Assembly: GCA_030442035.1 (NCBI GenBank)
Contig: JAUJEA010000011.1
Coordinates: forward strand, 186,001-250,000
DNA length: 64,000 nucleotides
From: Splendidivirga corallicola
Lineage (GTDB): Bacteria > Bacteroidota > Bacteroidia > Cytophagales > Cyclobacteriaceae
Direction: 5' to 3'
The notes beneath the pieces were generated by a model. That model was not told the DNA's origin. It searched no databases and saw only the letters and a list, made by a program, of their open reading frames with translations. Below, piece after piece: positions 26,565 through 34,946 of the stretch. Within the stretch, counting starts at the first letter, position 1; each line of letters starts with the position of its first letter. The translations under genes and the position numbers were made by a program.

Positions 26565-27050
26565 ATGGATATAACAAAAAAGGTCGTGTTAATTGGCAAA
26601 TTTGGTGTCGGTAAGACATCATTGGTCCAACGATTCGTGCATCAAAAGTTTTCAGATGAATATCTCACCACAATTGGTGTGAAAATTGATAAAAAGATTG
26701 TCGAGATCAATGGCAAAAAACTATCCATGCTAATTTGGGATATTGCAGGAGAATCATCACATCAAAAAATTCCATCATCTTATAAACTTGGTGCTCAGGG
26801 TATATTCTATGTTTTCGATTTGACCAGACCTTCTACTTTTGGTGACATGTCTGTAGAATTGAATGAATTGGAAAATATATTGTCGGGAGTTCCTATAAAA
26901 ATTGTAGGCAATAAAAAGGACCTGATTTCTCCCGAGTCTTTTGATGCTTTAAGAAAGCAACTTTCTCCAAATATTCTATACTGTAGTGCCAAAACCGGGG
27001 AAAATGTTGAAAAGGCTTTTTATGAGTTGGGCACAGAAATGTTAGCATGA
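26565..27050 (+). CDS. Ras/Rab-like small GTPase
   Basis: The 161-residue protein is a complete Ras-superfamily G domain. The P-loop is GKFGVGKTS (residues 11-19), the switch I Thr is Thr36 (LTTIGVKI) and G3 is WDIAGE (Asp59-Glu63). G4 is NKKD (116-119) and G5 is CSAK (140-143). The position of Ras Gln61 is Glu63, so intrinsic GTP hydrolysis may be weak and partner-dependent. There is no lipidation signal. The stop overlaps the kinase start (ATGA), indicating translational coupling to a histidine kinase. Confidence 0.92.
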   Translation: MDITKKVVLIGKFGVGKTSLVQRFVHQKFSDEYLTTIGVKIDKKIVEINGKKLSMLIWDIAGESSHQKIPSSYKLGAQGIFYVFDLTRPSTFGDMSVELNELENILSGVPIKIVGNKKDLISPESFDALRKQLSPNILYCSAKTGENVEKAFYELGTEMLA

Positions 27051-28981
27051 ACCTGGATCAACGAAAATCTTCATATCTCAACAGCCGGGTACAATTCGTA
27101 CTTATTGATGAAAAGGGCAAAGCAAAGGAATCTTGCAATACACTTTTTGAAATCTCGATTTTTGGAAGCAATCTCTATAAAAGTATACCATTCCTGGAGA
27201 GCATGGAGCCTGTTCTAAAAGGTCTTCAGGAAGAAGAGTTGTCCTTTCCATGTATCGAATTGGAAGTACGTGATGAATTAAAGTATTGCGATTTCATTTT
27301 TAAAGGAGTCAAGGATTCAAAAGAAACCGATCTTCTTTGGATCATACAGGATTTCACTGACCATTACCAAACACTGACTGCTTTACAACAACAACGTAAC
27401 GAAAATGAGATCCAGGCCGAGTTCATGGCCATTGAGCAAAAAAATATCTTGCTGGAAAAGGAGCTACTGGAATATAAAAACCAGGAGCTTGAGAGGCTAC
27501 AAAGATTTAAGTCAAAGTTTTTTTCTAACCTTAGTCACGAAATAAGAACCCCTGTCAACAGTATCATTGGCCTTTCCCACCTGTTGGGGTCTGACCAGGA
27601 CAATCAAAAGAGATTGGAGTACATTAAAACACTGGATGCCACAGCAAATCATCTCGTGGCTATTGTTAATGATGTACTTGATCTTTCCAAAATTGAAGCG
27701 GGAAAAATATCCCTCGAGATAACCAATTTCGAAATCGGAAACATCATACAAACGGTGGCAAGCTCCTTTTCAATGGTACGCCGATCGAAATTTGTATCCA
27801 TCCTTTGTGATATTGATAAATCTGTTCCAAAAATTTTAAGAGGAGACAAAACGAAACTCACTCAAATTCTCTTTAATGTGGTGGGGAATGCGGTAAAGTT
27901 CACCGAAAGAGGTACCATTAATATTTCTGTCGGACTTGTAAAATCCTTGAAAAATGCTTGTGAGATCTTTATTGAAATAAAAGATACTGGCATTGGGATT
28001 TCCAGTGAAAAACTGCGCCTCATATTTGAGCCCTTTGAGCAATTAATATTTTCCAATGAATACAAAGGCACAGGGCTTGGCCTGAGCATTGTTAAACAAT
28101 TGGTTGATTTACAAAAGGGCCAGATCTCGGTGACAAGTGAGGAAGGAAAAGGGAGTACTTTTAAAATCATACTACCATACGAGATACCATCAATTGTAAA
28201 AGTCATTGAGCCAAAGGAAAATACGGATCAATCAAAAATAAGGATACTGTTAGGAGATGATGACCCCACAACACTGGCAGTGATCAGCGGATTTCTGGAC
28301 AAGCGGAATTGTTTGGTGGATGTAGCAAGTGATGGCACTGAAGTACTGCGAAAGCTTAATGAGCAGCTATACGACCAACTTATCCTGGACTACCATATGC
28401 CCAAAATGAATGGCTATGAAACGGCGCTTCAGGTGCGCAACACGCTAAAAAACAGCAATCAATCTGTCCCTATCTTATTATCTACCGGATCCACAGATGA
28501 TAGAACAATAGCACTTATAAAAAAAATAGAAGGGGTTAGCGTGCTCAAAAAACCTTTCCTTCCGGAGGACCTTATGCTGAACATCAATCAGGTCTCGGAG
28601 CCATTGAGAACCAAAATGACCACAAAGGAAAACATTTCTTTGAAAATCGATTTGAGTTATTTAAAGGAAATCACGGACAATGATAAATCTCGTATGAAGG
28701 ATATCATCGATTTATTCCGTGAAAATACGCCCATCTATATAAAAAAAATGAGGGGAAACCTTCAAAACATGCAGCTTCACGAACTCAATGAAATTGTGCA
28801 CAAAGCCAAGGCTGGGTTCAGATATTTTGGTTTAAAGGAAGTAGAACGTTTTATGAGCGATTTTGAAATTAATATCTCCCATAAGGAAAACATAGATCAA
28901 TATGCTGAGATCTTGGATAAAATCGAGGATATTGCTAAGTTGGTTATGATGGATCTGTTATCTATAAAAGAAAGCCTGTAA
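27047..28981 (+). CDS. Hybrid histidine kinase (PAS-like, HisKA, HATPase, receiver, HPt)
   Basis: The 644-residue cytoplasmic kinase has no membrane segment. A PAS-like N-terminus (about 12-112, VQFVLIDEKGKAKESC, ending IIQDFTDHYQ) is followed by a coiled coil (115-155). HisKA carries the phospho-His164 (FFSNLSHEIRTPVNSIIG), then comes HATPase (NVVGNAVKFTERG, GTGLGLSIVKQLV). The receiver has phosphoacceptor Asp448 (LILDYHMPKMNGYE). The C-terminal HPt has His585 (EIVHKAKAGFRYFGL). It overlaps the GTPase gene by 4 bases and precedes a LytTR regulator by 7. The GTPase module may be its input. Confidence 0.9.
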   Translation: MNLDQRKSSYLNSRVQFVLIDEKGKAKESCNTLFEISIFGSNLYKSIPFLESMEPVLKGLQEEELSFPCIELEVRDELKYCDFIFKGVKDSKETDLLWIIQDFTDHYQTLTALQQQRNENEIQAEFMAIEQKNILLEKELLEYKNQELERLQRFKSKFFSNLSHEIRTPVNSIIGLSHLLGSDQDNQKRLEYIKTLDATANHLVAIVNDVLDLSKIEAGKISLEITNFEIGNIIQTVASSFSMVRRSKFVSILCDIDKSVPKILRGDKTKLTQILFNVVGNAVKFTERGTINISVGLVKSLKNACEIFIEIKDTGIGISSEKLRLIFEPFEQLIFSNEYKGTGLGLSIVKQLVDLQKGQISVTSEEGKGSTFKIILPYEIPSIVKVIEPKENTDQSKIRILLGDDDPTTLAVISGFLDKRNCLVDVASDGTEVLRKLNEQLYDQLILDYHMPKMNGYETALQVRNTLKNSNQSVPILLSTGSTDDRTIALIKKIEGVSVLKKPFLPEDLMLNINQVSEPLRTKMTTKENISLKIDLSYLKEITDNDKSRMKDIIDLFRENTPIYIKKMRGNLQNMQLHELNEIVHKAKAGFRYFGLKEVERFMSDFEINISHKENIDQYAEILDKIEDIAKLVMMDLLSIKESL

Positions 28982-28988
28982 TTCCCAA

Positions 28989-29681
28989 ATGGACAAAAAA
29001 CTTAAATGCATTATAATTGATGATGATCCCATCTCTCAAAAAATAGTAGAGGGATTAGTCCAAAAAACAGAGAGCCTCGAATTGGAGGGAATCTATGACA
29101 ATCCAATATCTGCCGTGGAAGTGATCAAAGAAGAGAATCTGGATCTTTTGTTTCTTGACGTGGAAATGCCTGACATGACAGGTCTGGAAATGCTGGGAAC
29201 TTTGAAAAATTCTCCGAAAGTTATCATTATCAGTAGTAAAGATAAGTATGCCATTGATGCATTCGACTATGATGTGGTTGACTATTTGGTAAAGCCTATT
29301 GAGAATTATGCCAGGTTTTTAAAAGCTGTGAACAGGGTATTTGAAAAGCAGGATGCTCCCAAATCAGAGAAAGATAACATCTTTATTAAAGTGGACTCCT
29401 TGTTGGTAAATTTTGATCTGCAGGATATTATCAGGGTGGAGGCATATGGTGACTATGTGAAAATTTATACTGAAGATAAAACACACACGGTATATAACAC
29501 CTTAAAAACAGTAGCGGAAAAACTACCATCAGATGAATTCATTCGTATTCACCGTTCACACATTGTCAGAATTGATAAAATCAAGAATATCGATAACACC
29601 AATCTGGAAATACATAACAAGATCCTCCCAATAAGCACCAAATACAAATCCGACCTGCTCAAAAGAATAAAAGTGTTGTAG
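28989..29681 (+). CDS. LytTR-family response regulator
   Basis: The 230-residue regulator has an N-terminal receiver (phosphoacceptor Asp57 in LLFLDVEMPDMTGLEML; conserved Lys in VDYLVKPIE). The C-terminal LytTR DNA-binding domain (about 130-228) shows IFIKVDSLLVNFDLQDIIRV, EAYGDYVKIYT, FIRIHRSHIVRIDKI and LPISTKYKSDLLKRI. It is the last gene of the four-gene GTPase/kinase operon. Its DNA targets are unknown. No LytTR direct-repeat site was identified upstream. Confidence 0.92.
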   Translation: MDKKLKCIIIDDDPISQKIVEGLVQKTESLELEGIYDNPISAVEVIKEENLDLLFLDVEMPDMTGLEMLGTLKNSPKVIIISSKDKYAIDAFDYDVVDYLVKPIENYARFLKAVNRVFEKQDAPKSEKDNIFIKVDSLLVNFDLQDIIRVEAYGDYVKIYTEDKTHTVYNTLKTVAEKLPSDEFIRIHRSHIVRIDKIKNIDNTNLEIHNKILPISTKYKSDLLKRIKVL

Positions 29682-29700
29682 TTGAAAAGTGTTGAAGAGA

Positions 29701-29790
29701 ATTACGAATGAATAATTACGAATTACAATGAATTGTAATTTGTCATTTGAAATTCGTAATTCATTCAAAATCCATAACTCATAATTAAAA
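29701..29790 (+). repeat. Family B intergenic repeat
   Basis: The region after the response regulator contains ATTACGAATG, AATTGTAATTTGTCATTTG and AAATTCGTAATTCATTC. It can fold on itself (AATTACGAATTACAA against TTGTAATT and AATTCGTAATT). Related units occur at 771, 36795, 41386, 44345 and 60426. Confidence 0.55.
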
Positions 29791-29932
29791 ATGCTTCTTT
29801 GGTTATCTAGCCAAGAGCATCATTCAACTAGTTTTTAGGGTATCCCACCGAATAAAAATCTGCTGAGGCATTGAACTGTTCATATTTGCTGAACAAAATG
29901 TAAATCACTTATTAACTCCTAAATCTGAACTC

Positions 29933-30373
29933 ATGCTAAACGAAATAATCAACAGCCTTAAAGGCTCAGCAGGCAATGAATTAGTAGAAAAATTTGGTCT
30001 TTCCAATGAAAGTGCAGATGGTGTTTTTGGTGCGTTAGGTGACTCAGCTACTGAAATAATTGGAAATCAAATAACCTCTGGAGGGCTGGATAATGTAATG
30101 AATTTATTCTCGGACCAACCGAATAATTCCTTCGCCAATTCAATTGTAGAACAACTCGGTGGAAATTTCTTTATGAAACTAACCAACAAACTGGGATTAA
30201 GCGACGGAACGGCTCGCGCTGTGCAGAATTTTGTTCTTCCCATGCTTGTGAACTTGATCACACAGAAGAACAATGAAACGCCATTTGATGATGCCTCAAG
30301 TATTTTGGACATGTTTGGTGGGGGAGGCAAGACAGGTCTTCTTGCAGGACTAGCAAAGAAATTTTTTAAATAA
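29933..30373 (+). CDS. DUF937/YidB-like protein
   Basis: The 146-residue protein is small-residue and Gly-rich with an alternating helical pattern: LVEKFGLSNESADGVFGAL, LTNKLGLSDGTARAVQNFVL, MFGGGGKTGLLAGL. The repeated GLS.x.A heptads resemble the YidB/DUF937 family, which is of unknown function. No signal or membrane helix is present. It is 34 bases before the DUF4332 gene and probably co-transcribed. Confidence 0.65.
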   Translation: MLNEIINSLKGSAGNELVEKFGLSNESADGVFGALGDSATEIIGNQITSGGLDNVMNLFSDQPNNSFANSIVEQLGGNFFMKLTNKLGLSDGTARAVQNFVLPMLVNLITQKNNETPFDDASSILDMFGGGGKTGLLAGLAKKFFK

Positions 30374-30407
30374 TTAACCCATTTTAAAACCATTAAAACC
30401 TAAAACT

Positions 30408-30812
30408 ATGGCTAAAATAGCTGAAATTGAGGGCATAGGCCCTGTGTATGCAGAAAAATTACTCAAAGCAAATGTCAAAACCGTAGAAGGTCTTTTGAAA
30501 GTATGCTGTGAGAAAAAGGGAAGACGTGAAGTGGCAAAAGCTTCCGGAATTGATGAAAAACTTATTCTAAAATGGACCAACATGGCCGACTTATTTAGAA
30601 TAAAAGGTGTTGCCAGTGAAATCTCTGAATTATTAGAGGCTGCTGGTGTGGATACTGTCAAAGAGCTGAGAAATAGAAACGCTACCAATTTGCACGGTAG
30701 AATGGTGGAAGTGAATGCAGAGAAGAGTTTGGTAAGACAGATTCCATCACTCTCACAAGTTGAGAGCTTCGTTGATCAAGCCAAAAACCTTGATCCGCTC
30801 GTCAGCTATTAA
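30408..30812 (+). CDS. DUF4332 helix-hairpin-helix protein
   Basis: The 134-residue protein begins with a helix-hairpin-helix unit (IAEIEGIGPVYAEKLLKAN) and has a second (LFRIKGVASEISELLEAAG), the DUF4332 pattern. These units resemble the DNA-contacting hairpins of polymerases and RecA-associated proteins, but a function for DUF4332 is not established. No enzymatic motif is visible. Confidence 0.82.
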   Translation: MAKIAEIEGIGPVYAEKLLKANVKTVEGLLKVCCEKKGRREVAKASGIDEKLILKWTNMADLFRIKGVASEISELLEAAGVDTVKELRNRNATNLHGRMVEVNAEKSLVRQIPSLSQVESFVDQAKNLDPLVSY

Positions 30813-30971
30813 AGTGGGTAAAATCTATCATCTCAATTTAGCGCAGAAAGTTTTATTCGATCAATTAAAATGTTGGAAAATGTGCGGATGAGTGAGGGCC
30901 TTTGGATCGATAAAATTTAAAAGGACTAATAATCTGAGCGCAAATTATCAAGCATTAGCACTGATGATAGT

Positions 30972-31000
30972 GGCCGGCCAAAAAGTCGGCCTTTTCTTTT
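30972..31000 (+). terminator. Hairpin with T-rich tail
   Basis: GGCCG (30972-30976) pairs with CGGCC (30987-30991), followed by TTTTCTTTT. It lies about 160 bases after the DUF4332 gene and immediately before the end of the convergent minus-strand hydrolase gene. The palindrome GGCCGGCC overlaps the left arm. Confidence 0.6.
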
Positions 31001-31001
31001 G

Positions 31002-31727
31002 TTATGAAAATACCTCCTCCAAAAAAAGGAGCATTCGCTCCCAAGCCATACAATGGACATGTTCATCAAAGGATGAACCTGCATTAGCAGACTTGGATTC
31101 CTTCGGGTTTGAAAAACCGTGTAGGGCTTGAGAATAAATGACAATCTCACAGGCAATATTACCGGATTTCATTTCATCATTGAAATCAGTAACATGTTCC
31201 ATGTTGACGTAAGGATCGCTGCCACCGTGCAATACAAGTACTTTCCCTTTGATCAGTTTTGCATTCTCTTTATGAGGTGATCCTACATCTCCATAAAAAC
31301 TTACCAATCCTTTTATATTTTCTCCGGTTCTACCCAATTCCATCACAGCACAACCTCCCAGTGAAAAACCTATGGCAGCAATTCTAGAAGCATCGACATT
31401 GTCCTGTTGTCTTAGAACATCCAACCCAGCCAGCATTCTTTCTCTGAGTAAATGTCTGTTATTTCTTAGTTCATCGGAAAGTGTTTTGGCCTCCTCATAG
31501 TTTTCCGGAACATTGCTTTTTCCATACAGGTCAACAACAAAAGCTGTATAGCCCCGCAATGCCAGAGCATCTGCATATTCAATTATATGGGGTTCTATAC
31601 CCATCCATTCATGAGCGATAATTATTCCCGGAGATCTTTGTGTGGCAAATGCCTGCCTACTCAAATAGCCCTCAAGAATAACCTCGTCATGGAAGTACTG
31701 AATTCTTTTTTGCAACGGTTCAGGCAC
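31002..31727 (-). CDS. Dienelactone hydrolase family protein
   Basis: The 241-residue alpha/beta hydrolase starts at GTG (31727). The nucleophile elbow is IGFSLGGCAVMEL, with Ser where classical dienelactone hydrolases have Cys. The acid is in VLHGGSDPYVN and the catalytic His in LHGFSNPKES. PGIIIAHEWMGIEPHI forms the oxyanion strand. The substrate is unknown; many relatives are broad esterases. It starts 10 bases after the GreA-like gene on the same strand. Confidence 0.85.
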   Translation of the reverse strand: MPEPLQKRIQYFHDEVILEGYLSRQAFATQRSPGIIIAHEWMGIEPHIIEYADALALRGYTAFVVDLYGKSNVPENYEEAKTLSDELRNNRHLLRERMLAGLDVLRQQDNVDASRIAAIGFSLGGCAVMELGRTGENIKGLVSFYGDVGSPHKENAKLIKGKVLVLHGGSDPYVNMEHVTDFNDEMKSGNIACEIVIYSQALHGFSNPKESKSANAGSSFDEHVHCMAWERMLLFLEEVFS

Positions 31728-31737
31728 CTTGTGTTAT

Positions 31738-32208
31738 TTAAGATATTTCCTCAATTATGAAGTCCTGCTTATTGAATTGGATTTTGTCCATAGCTTTTTT
31801 GCCGAGCATCGCCTGGGCAATAGGCGCTAAGGGTGAAATCACAAAAAACTTTTCATTCTTGATAGTTATTTCACCAATACCCACAGCCAGATAGAAATAC
31901 CCCTTGTTGGTTTTTATCAAACTTCCTGCTTCAACACTTTCATGTCGCTTATCCGGATCCAGTTGAAGAAGCAACTTTTTTACTTTTAAAGCTTCATCCA
32001 GTTGCTTGGCATACATATCCTGATCAAGATGGCCCATAGCCCTTGAAGTCTCGTATTTATCACCCACGGAACTCTTGCTCTCACCATTAGCAGATTGCCT
32101 GGCCCTGTCAACAGCCGCCTGAGCGTTGTTAATTCTCTTATCCAGTTTTTCCAGACAAGTGTTCCACAATGTTCTTTTTAACATTTCCTCGTTCATCGCT
32201 TCTATCAT
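31738..32208 (-). CDS. GreA/GreB-like C-terminal domain protein
   Basis: I use the ATG at 32208; an alternative ATG is at 32217 and a TTG at 32226. The roughly 156-residue product has a helical N-terminus and a C-terminal beta domain (VEAGSLIKTNKGYFYLAVG, FFVISPLAPIAQAMLGKKA) that matches the GreA/GreB FKBP-like domain. The usual acidic coiled-coil tip of a cleavage factor is not evident. Similar Bacteroidota proteins are often mislabelled 3-oxoacyl-ACP synthase. A role near RNA polymerase is inferred. Confidence 0.7.
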   Translation of the reverse strand: MIEAMNEEMLKRTLWNTCLEKLDKRINNAQAAVDRARQSANGESKSSVGDKYETSRAMGHLDQDMYAKQLDEALKVKKLLLQLDPDKRHESVEAGSLIKTNKGYFYLAVGIGEITIKNEKFFVISPLAPIAQAMLGKKAMDKIQFNKQDFIIEEIS

Positions 32209-32281
32209 TTTACACATCCTTTGCAAAACAAACCAAATGAAACTAATTTAAAGCAATATTTAACTATTCATTCCCAATATT

Positions 32282-33574
32282 ATGCAAAGACTGACCACCT
32301 TTTTAACAATATGCGGCCTCTTAGCAAGTACCTATGTCTATGGCCAAAAACTATCTTCTAAAGAAAAAAAGATCCTGGGATTAGTAGAAAAGTACAATGA
32401 GGAAGCGCTTAGTTTCCTGGAAGAGGTAGTCAATATTAATAGTGGAACGATGAATCACAAAGGGGTCAAAAAAACAGGAATGGCATTTAAAGAGGCCTTT
32501 GAAGAGATTGGTTTTGAGGCAAATTGGATTGACATGCCCGCAGAAGTGGAAAGAGCGGGCCACCTGTTCACGGAGATCAAGGGGAAAAAAGGAAAAAGAC
32601 TGTTGTTAATTGGCCATTTGGATACTGTTTTTGAGGAAGACAGCCCGTTTCAAAAATTTAAAAAACAAGATAGCATAGCCTGGGGTCCGGGCGCGAATGA
32701 TATGAAGGGAGGCAACGTGGTCATGTTATATGCGCTGAAAGCGTTGAAAGAGGCAGATGCTTTGGATAATGCCCAAATCATTGTGGCACTTCACGGAGAT
32801 GAAGAAGATACCGGAGATCCATTGGAAATTAGCAGAAGGGATATCATTGAAGCGGCTAAGAGAAGTGACATAGCACTTGGTTTTGAAACTGCCAGTGGAT
32901 TCGATTATGCCACTGTAGCACGCCGAGGATCAAGTGGCTGGAAGGTAGAGGTAACTGGGAAAAGAGCACATTCATCGGGTGTCTTTAGCCAGAGGGTTGG
33001 TGCGGGAGCTATTTTTGAAATGGCCAGGATACTCAATGCTTTCTATGAGGAAGTTCGTGGAGAGGAGTACCTGACATTTAATCCTGGTGTGATATTAGGT
33101 GGCACCTTCGTTGAATTTGAAGAGGCCCTTTCCAAAGGTGATGCCTTTGGCAAATCCAACGTTGTGTCCCAGACAGCAGTGGTTACGGGAGGTTTACGCT
33201 TTATATCGGAAGCGCAAAAAGAAAGAGCCAGAGCGAAAATGAGAGAGATCGTTAAAAATAATTTGCCAAATACGTCTGCCACAATCAGCTTTACGGATAG
33301 TTATCCTGCCATGCAACCAACCGAAGGGAATATGGAAGTTTTAAAAGTACTGAATCAGGTAAGCCTGGATCTGGGACAGGGTGAGGTGAAACCATATGAT
33401 CCTGGAAGAAGGGGTGCTGCCGATATTTCCTTCGTAGCAGAATATGTGGATGGCCTGGATGGCTTGGGAACCATGGGAAGAGGCGCTCATACACCGAATG
33501 AGTACCTTGACCTGCGCACCTTTGAAGCGCTTACCAAAAGAACTGCCATTTTAATTTACCGATTAACAAGATGA
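32282..33574 (+). CDS. M20 family metallopeptidase (carboxypeptidase G2-like), secreted
   Basis: The 430-residue protein has a signal peptide (about residues 1-20, ending TYVYG). M20 zinc motifs follow: LLLIGHLDTVFEED, GPGANDMKGGNVVML (bridging Asp), ALHGDEEDTGDP (catalytic Glu pair). The dimerisation-domain entry is ARRGSSGWKVEVTGKRAHSSG, and a C-terminal zinc region is GRGAHTPNEYLDL. Closest in plan to glutamate carboxypeptidase, it probably removes C-terminal residues from peptides or folate-like compounds in the periplasm. Confidence 0.9.
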   Translation: MQRLTTFLTICGLLASTYVYGQKLSSKEKKILGLVEKYNEEALSFLEEVVNINSGTMNHKGVKKTGMAFKEAFEEIGFEANWIDMPAEVERAGHLFTEIKGKKGKRLLLIGHLDTVFEEDSPFQKFKKQDSIAWGPGANDMKGGNVVMLYALKALKEADALDNAQIIVALHGDEEDTGDPLEISRRDIIEAAKRSDIALGFETASGFDYATVARRGSSGWKVEVTGKRAHSSGVFSQRVGAGAIFEMARILNAFYEEVRGEEYLTFNPGVILGGTFVEFEEALSKGDAFGKSNVVSQTAVVTGGLRFISEAQKERARAKMREIVKNNLPNTSATISFTDSYPAMQPTEGNMEVLKVLNQVSLDLGQGEVKPYDPGRRGAADISFVAEYVDGLDGLGTMGRGAHTPNEYLDLRTFEALTKRTAILIYRLTR

Positions 33575-33768
33575 TATAAAGTTTAGTAAGCGCTAAGGAA
33601 TCTAATTCCGCTTGGTAGCCATCGGAAGAGTCGGCCACTCAAAATAGTGAGGTATGCGCAGAGTACCTGGGAGGATACTTTATTTTGGCAAGATCTTTTG
33701 TTTTTTCCTCAATCCGGAAAGGCAAACAATTCTATCATAGAATCTGCTCTCTTTCAACATACAATTTT

Positions 33769-33807
33769 AACTTGAATACTTGAACACCTTAACACTTAAA
33801 CACAATT
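33769..33807 (+). repeat. Family A intergenic repeat
   Basis: AACTTGAATACTTGAACACC followed by TTAACACTTAAACACAATT is the clearest copy of the family A unit. It is built on an ACTT-(A/G)AAC-type phrase repeated every nine or so bases. Copies also lie at 821, 40105, 42881 (reverse), 44396, 51941 and 60475. Confidence 0.6.
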
Positions 33808-33823
33808 TCATTTATCTTTCCAA

Positions 33824-33862
33824 CAGCCTGCAACACTGACAGGCTGACGTTGTATCAGCCTG
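33824..33862 (+). promoter_or_regulatory. Possible alternative hairpins upstream of the GlsB-like gene
   Basis: CAGCCTG (33824-33830), CAGGCTG (33840-33846) and CAGCCTG (33856-33862) lie in a row. The middle copy can pair with either neighbour, giving two mutually exclusive stems. It lies about 90 bases before the ATG at 33951. No ligand-binding fold is recognised. Confidence 0.35.
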
Positions 33863-33950
33863 TTAAGTAGGATTACACATTTAGAGTCATTTTGTTTCAT
33901 AACTTTTTTATCTTAACTTACTCAGAACGTTAACCCTAAATTTTTGTAAT

Positions 33951-34190
33951 ATGGATTTTTTATATTTCATTATTCTCGGAGCTGTTGCAGGTTGGTTGGG
34001 TGGCCAAATTATGAGAGGCAAAGGTTTTGGTATTTTTGGAAATATTATTGTAGGGATTATTGGAGCCGTGCTCGGCGGCTGGATGTTTGGCTTGCTTGGT
34101 ATCGCTAAAGGGGGTATTATCGGATCACTGGTGACAGCCGTGGTAGGCGCGGTTGTGTTTATCTACATTGTCGGCCTCATTAGAAAGTGA
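33951..34190 (+). CDS. GlsB/YeaQ/YmgE-type small membrane stress protein
   Basis: The 79-residue protein has three Gly-rich membrane segments (FIILGAVAGWLGGQIM, IVGIIGAVLGGWMFGLLGI, GSLVTAVVGAVVFIYIVGLI), the signature of the transglycosylase-associated/GlsB family. Such proteins are induced by general or envelope stress; the mechanism is unknown. It is a monocistronic gene with a long upstream region. Confidence 0.9.
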   Translation: MDFLYFIILGAVAGWLGGQIMRGKGFGIFGNIIVGIIGAVLGGWMFGLLGIAKGGIIGSLVTAVVGAVVFIYIVGLIRK

Positions 34191-34312
34191 CCTGACCTAA
34201 TTAATTCATTTCCCTTTCATAAATAAGTCCAGCAACCATTTCAATAAGAATTGGCGATGGATAAGTACTTGCTTGCTTTCATTTAAGCATCACAACCTTG
34301 GTTAACAAATCA

Positions 34313-34804
34313 TTATTTCCATTCCACAAATCTGCTTCTTCTTTCCAGCAAAACAGTATCTCGCCAAATACCATTTCTTTGTCCGATCTTTTCCCGCCTG
34401 CCTACTTCCCGAAAACCATATTGCTGATGAAGTTGAACACTAGTGTAATTCTCAGGAAAAATTACGGCTTGTAAGGTCCAAATTCCTAAAGATTCGCTCA
34501 AAGTGACAATGTTGGAAAGGAGTCTTTTGCCAACACCTTTCCCCCAATGATGCTTATCTACATAGACTGTTACCTCCGAAACACCTCTATAAACTGGACG
34601 ATGAGAAACAGGGCTTAAAGACACCCAACCTATAATCTGATCTTTTTCCACTGCTACTAATCTTCTATCTTCAGGATGATTCATTTCCCAGGTTTCCCAG
34701 TCGGGAACCTTTGTTTCGAAAGTAGCTTCTCCAGTATCCATGCCCTCCTGATAGATCCTTGCTACTTCCGGCCAGTCTTCCTTTATTAGTGGTCTTATGA
34801 TCAT
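34313..34804 (-). CDS. GNAT-family N-acetyltransferase (Pat/MnaT-like)
   Basis: The 163-residue protein opens with IRPLIKEDWPEVARIY and has the acetyl-CoA loop VDKHHWGKGVGKRLL. The C-terminal GFREVGRREKIGQRNGIWRD is typical of the phosphinothricin/L-amino-acid acetyltransferase subgroup. It probably acetylates methionine derivatives or glutamate analogues. It is a single gene, divergent from gltX. Confidence 0.88.
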   Translation of the reverse strand: MIIRPLIKEDWPEVARIYQEGMDTGEATFETKVPDWETWEMNHPEDRRLVAVEKDQIIGWVSLSPVSHRPVYRGVSEVTVYVDKHHWGKGVGKRLLSNIVTLSESLGIWTLQAVIFPENYTSVQLHQQYGFREVGRREKIGQRNGIWRDTVLLERRSRFVEWK

Positions 34805-34914
34805 CTTGGAAAGTATCTTTTAATATAGTTAATGAGAAACAATCAATTTATCATGTAATGCACAAGAATCAAATTCACATCATTTAAAAGTAGGGGTAAA
34901 AAAATAAGATTTTG

Positions 34915-34922
34915 TAGTTTTG
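34915..34922 (+). promoter_or_regulatory. -7 element for gltX (TAGTTTTG)
   Basis: TAGTTTTG matches TAnnTTTG and lies 25 bases before the gltX ATG at 34947. A good -33 TTTG was not seen at the expected spacing. Confidence 0.45.
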
Positions 34923-34946
34923 CAGCGAATTGATCAAGACAACAAC

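Larger units (their letters stand above)
33575..33950. other. Intergenic region with family A repeat and switchable hairpin
   Basis: This 376-base gap holds a family A repeat at 33769-33807 (CTTGAATACTTGAACACCTT, then AACACTTAAACACAATT). It also holds three copies of a heptamer able to form alternative hairpins (33824-33862, listed separately). No ORF was supported. Confidence 0.5.

Noticed and set aside
30892-31131. A 79-codon plus-strand ORF near the dienelactone hydrolase end
   Set aside because: It spans a terminator hairpin and lies antisense to the C-terminus of a well-supported hydrolase.
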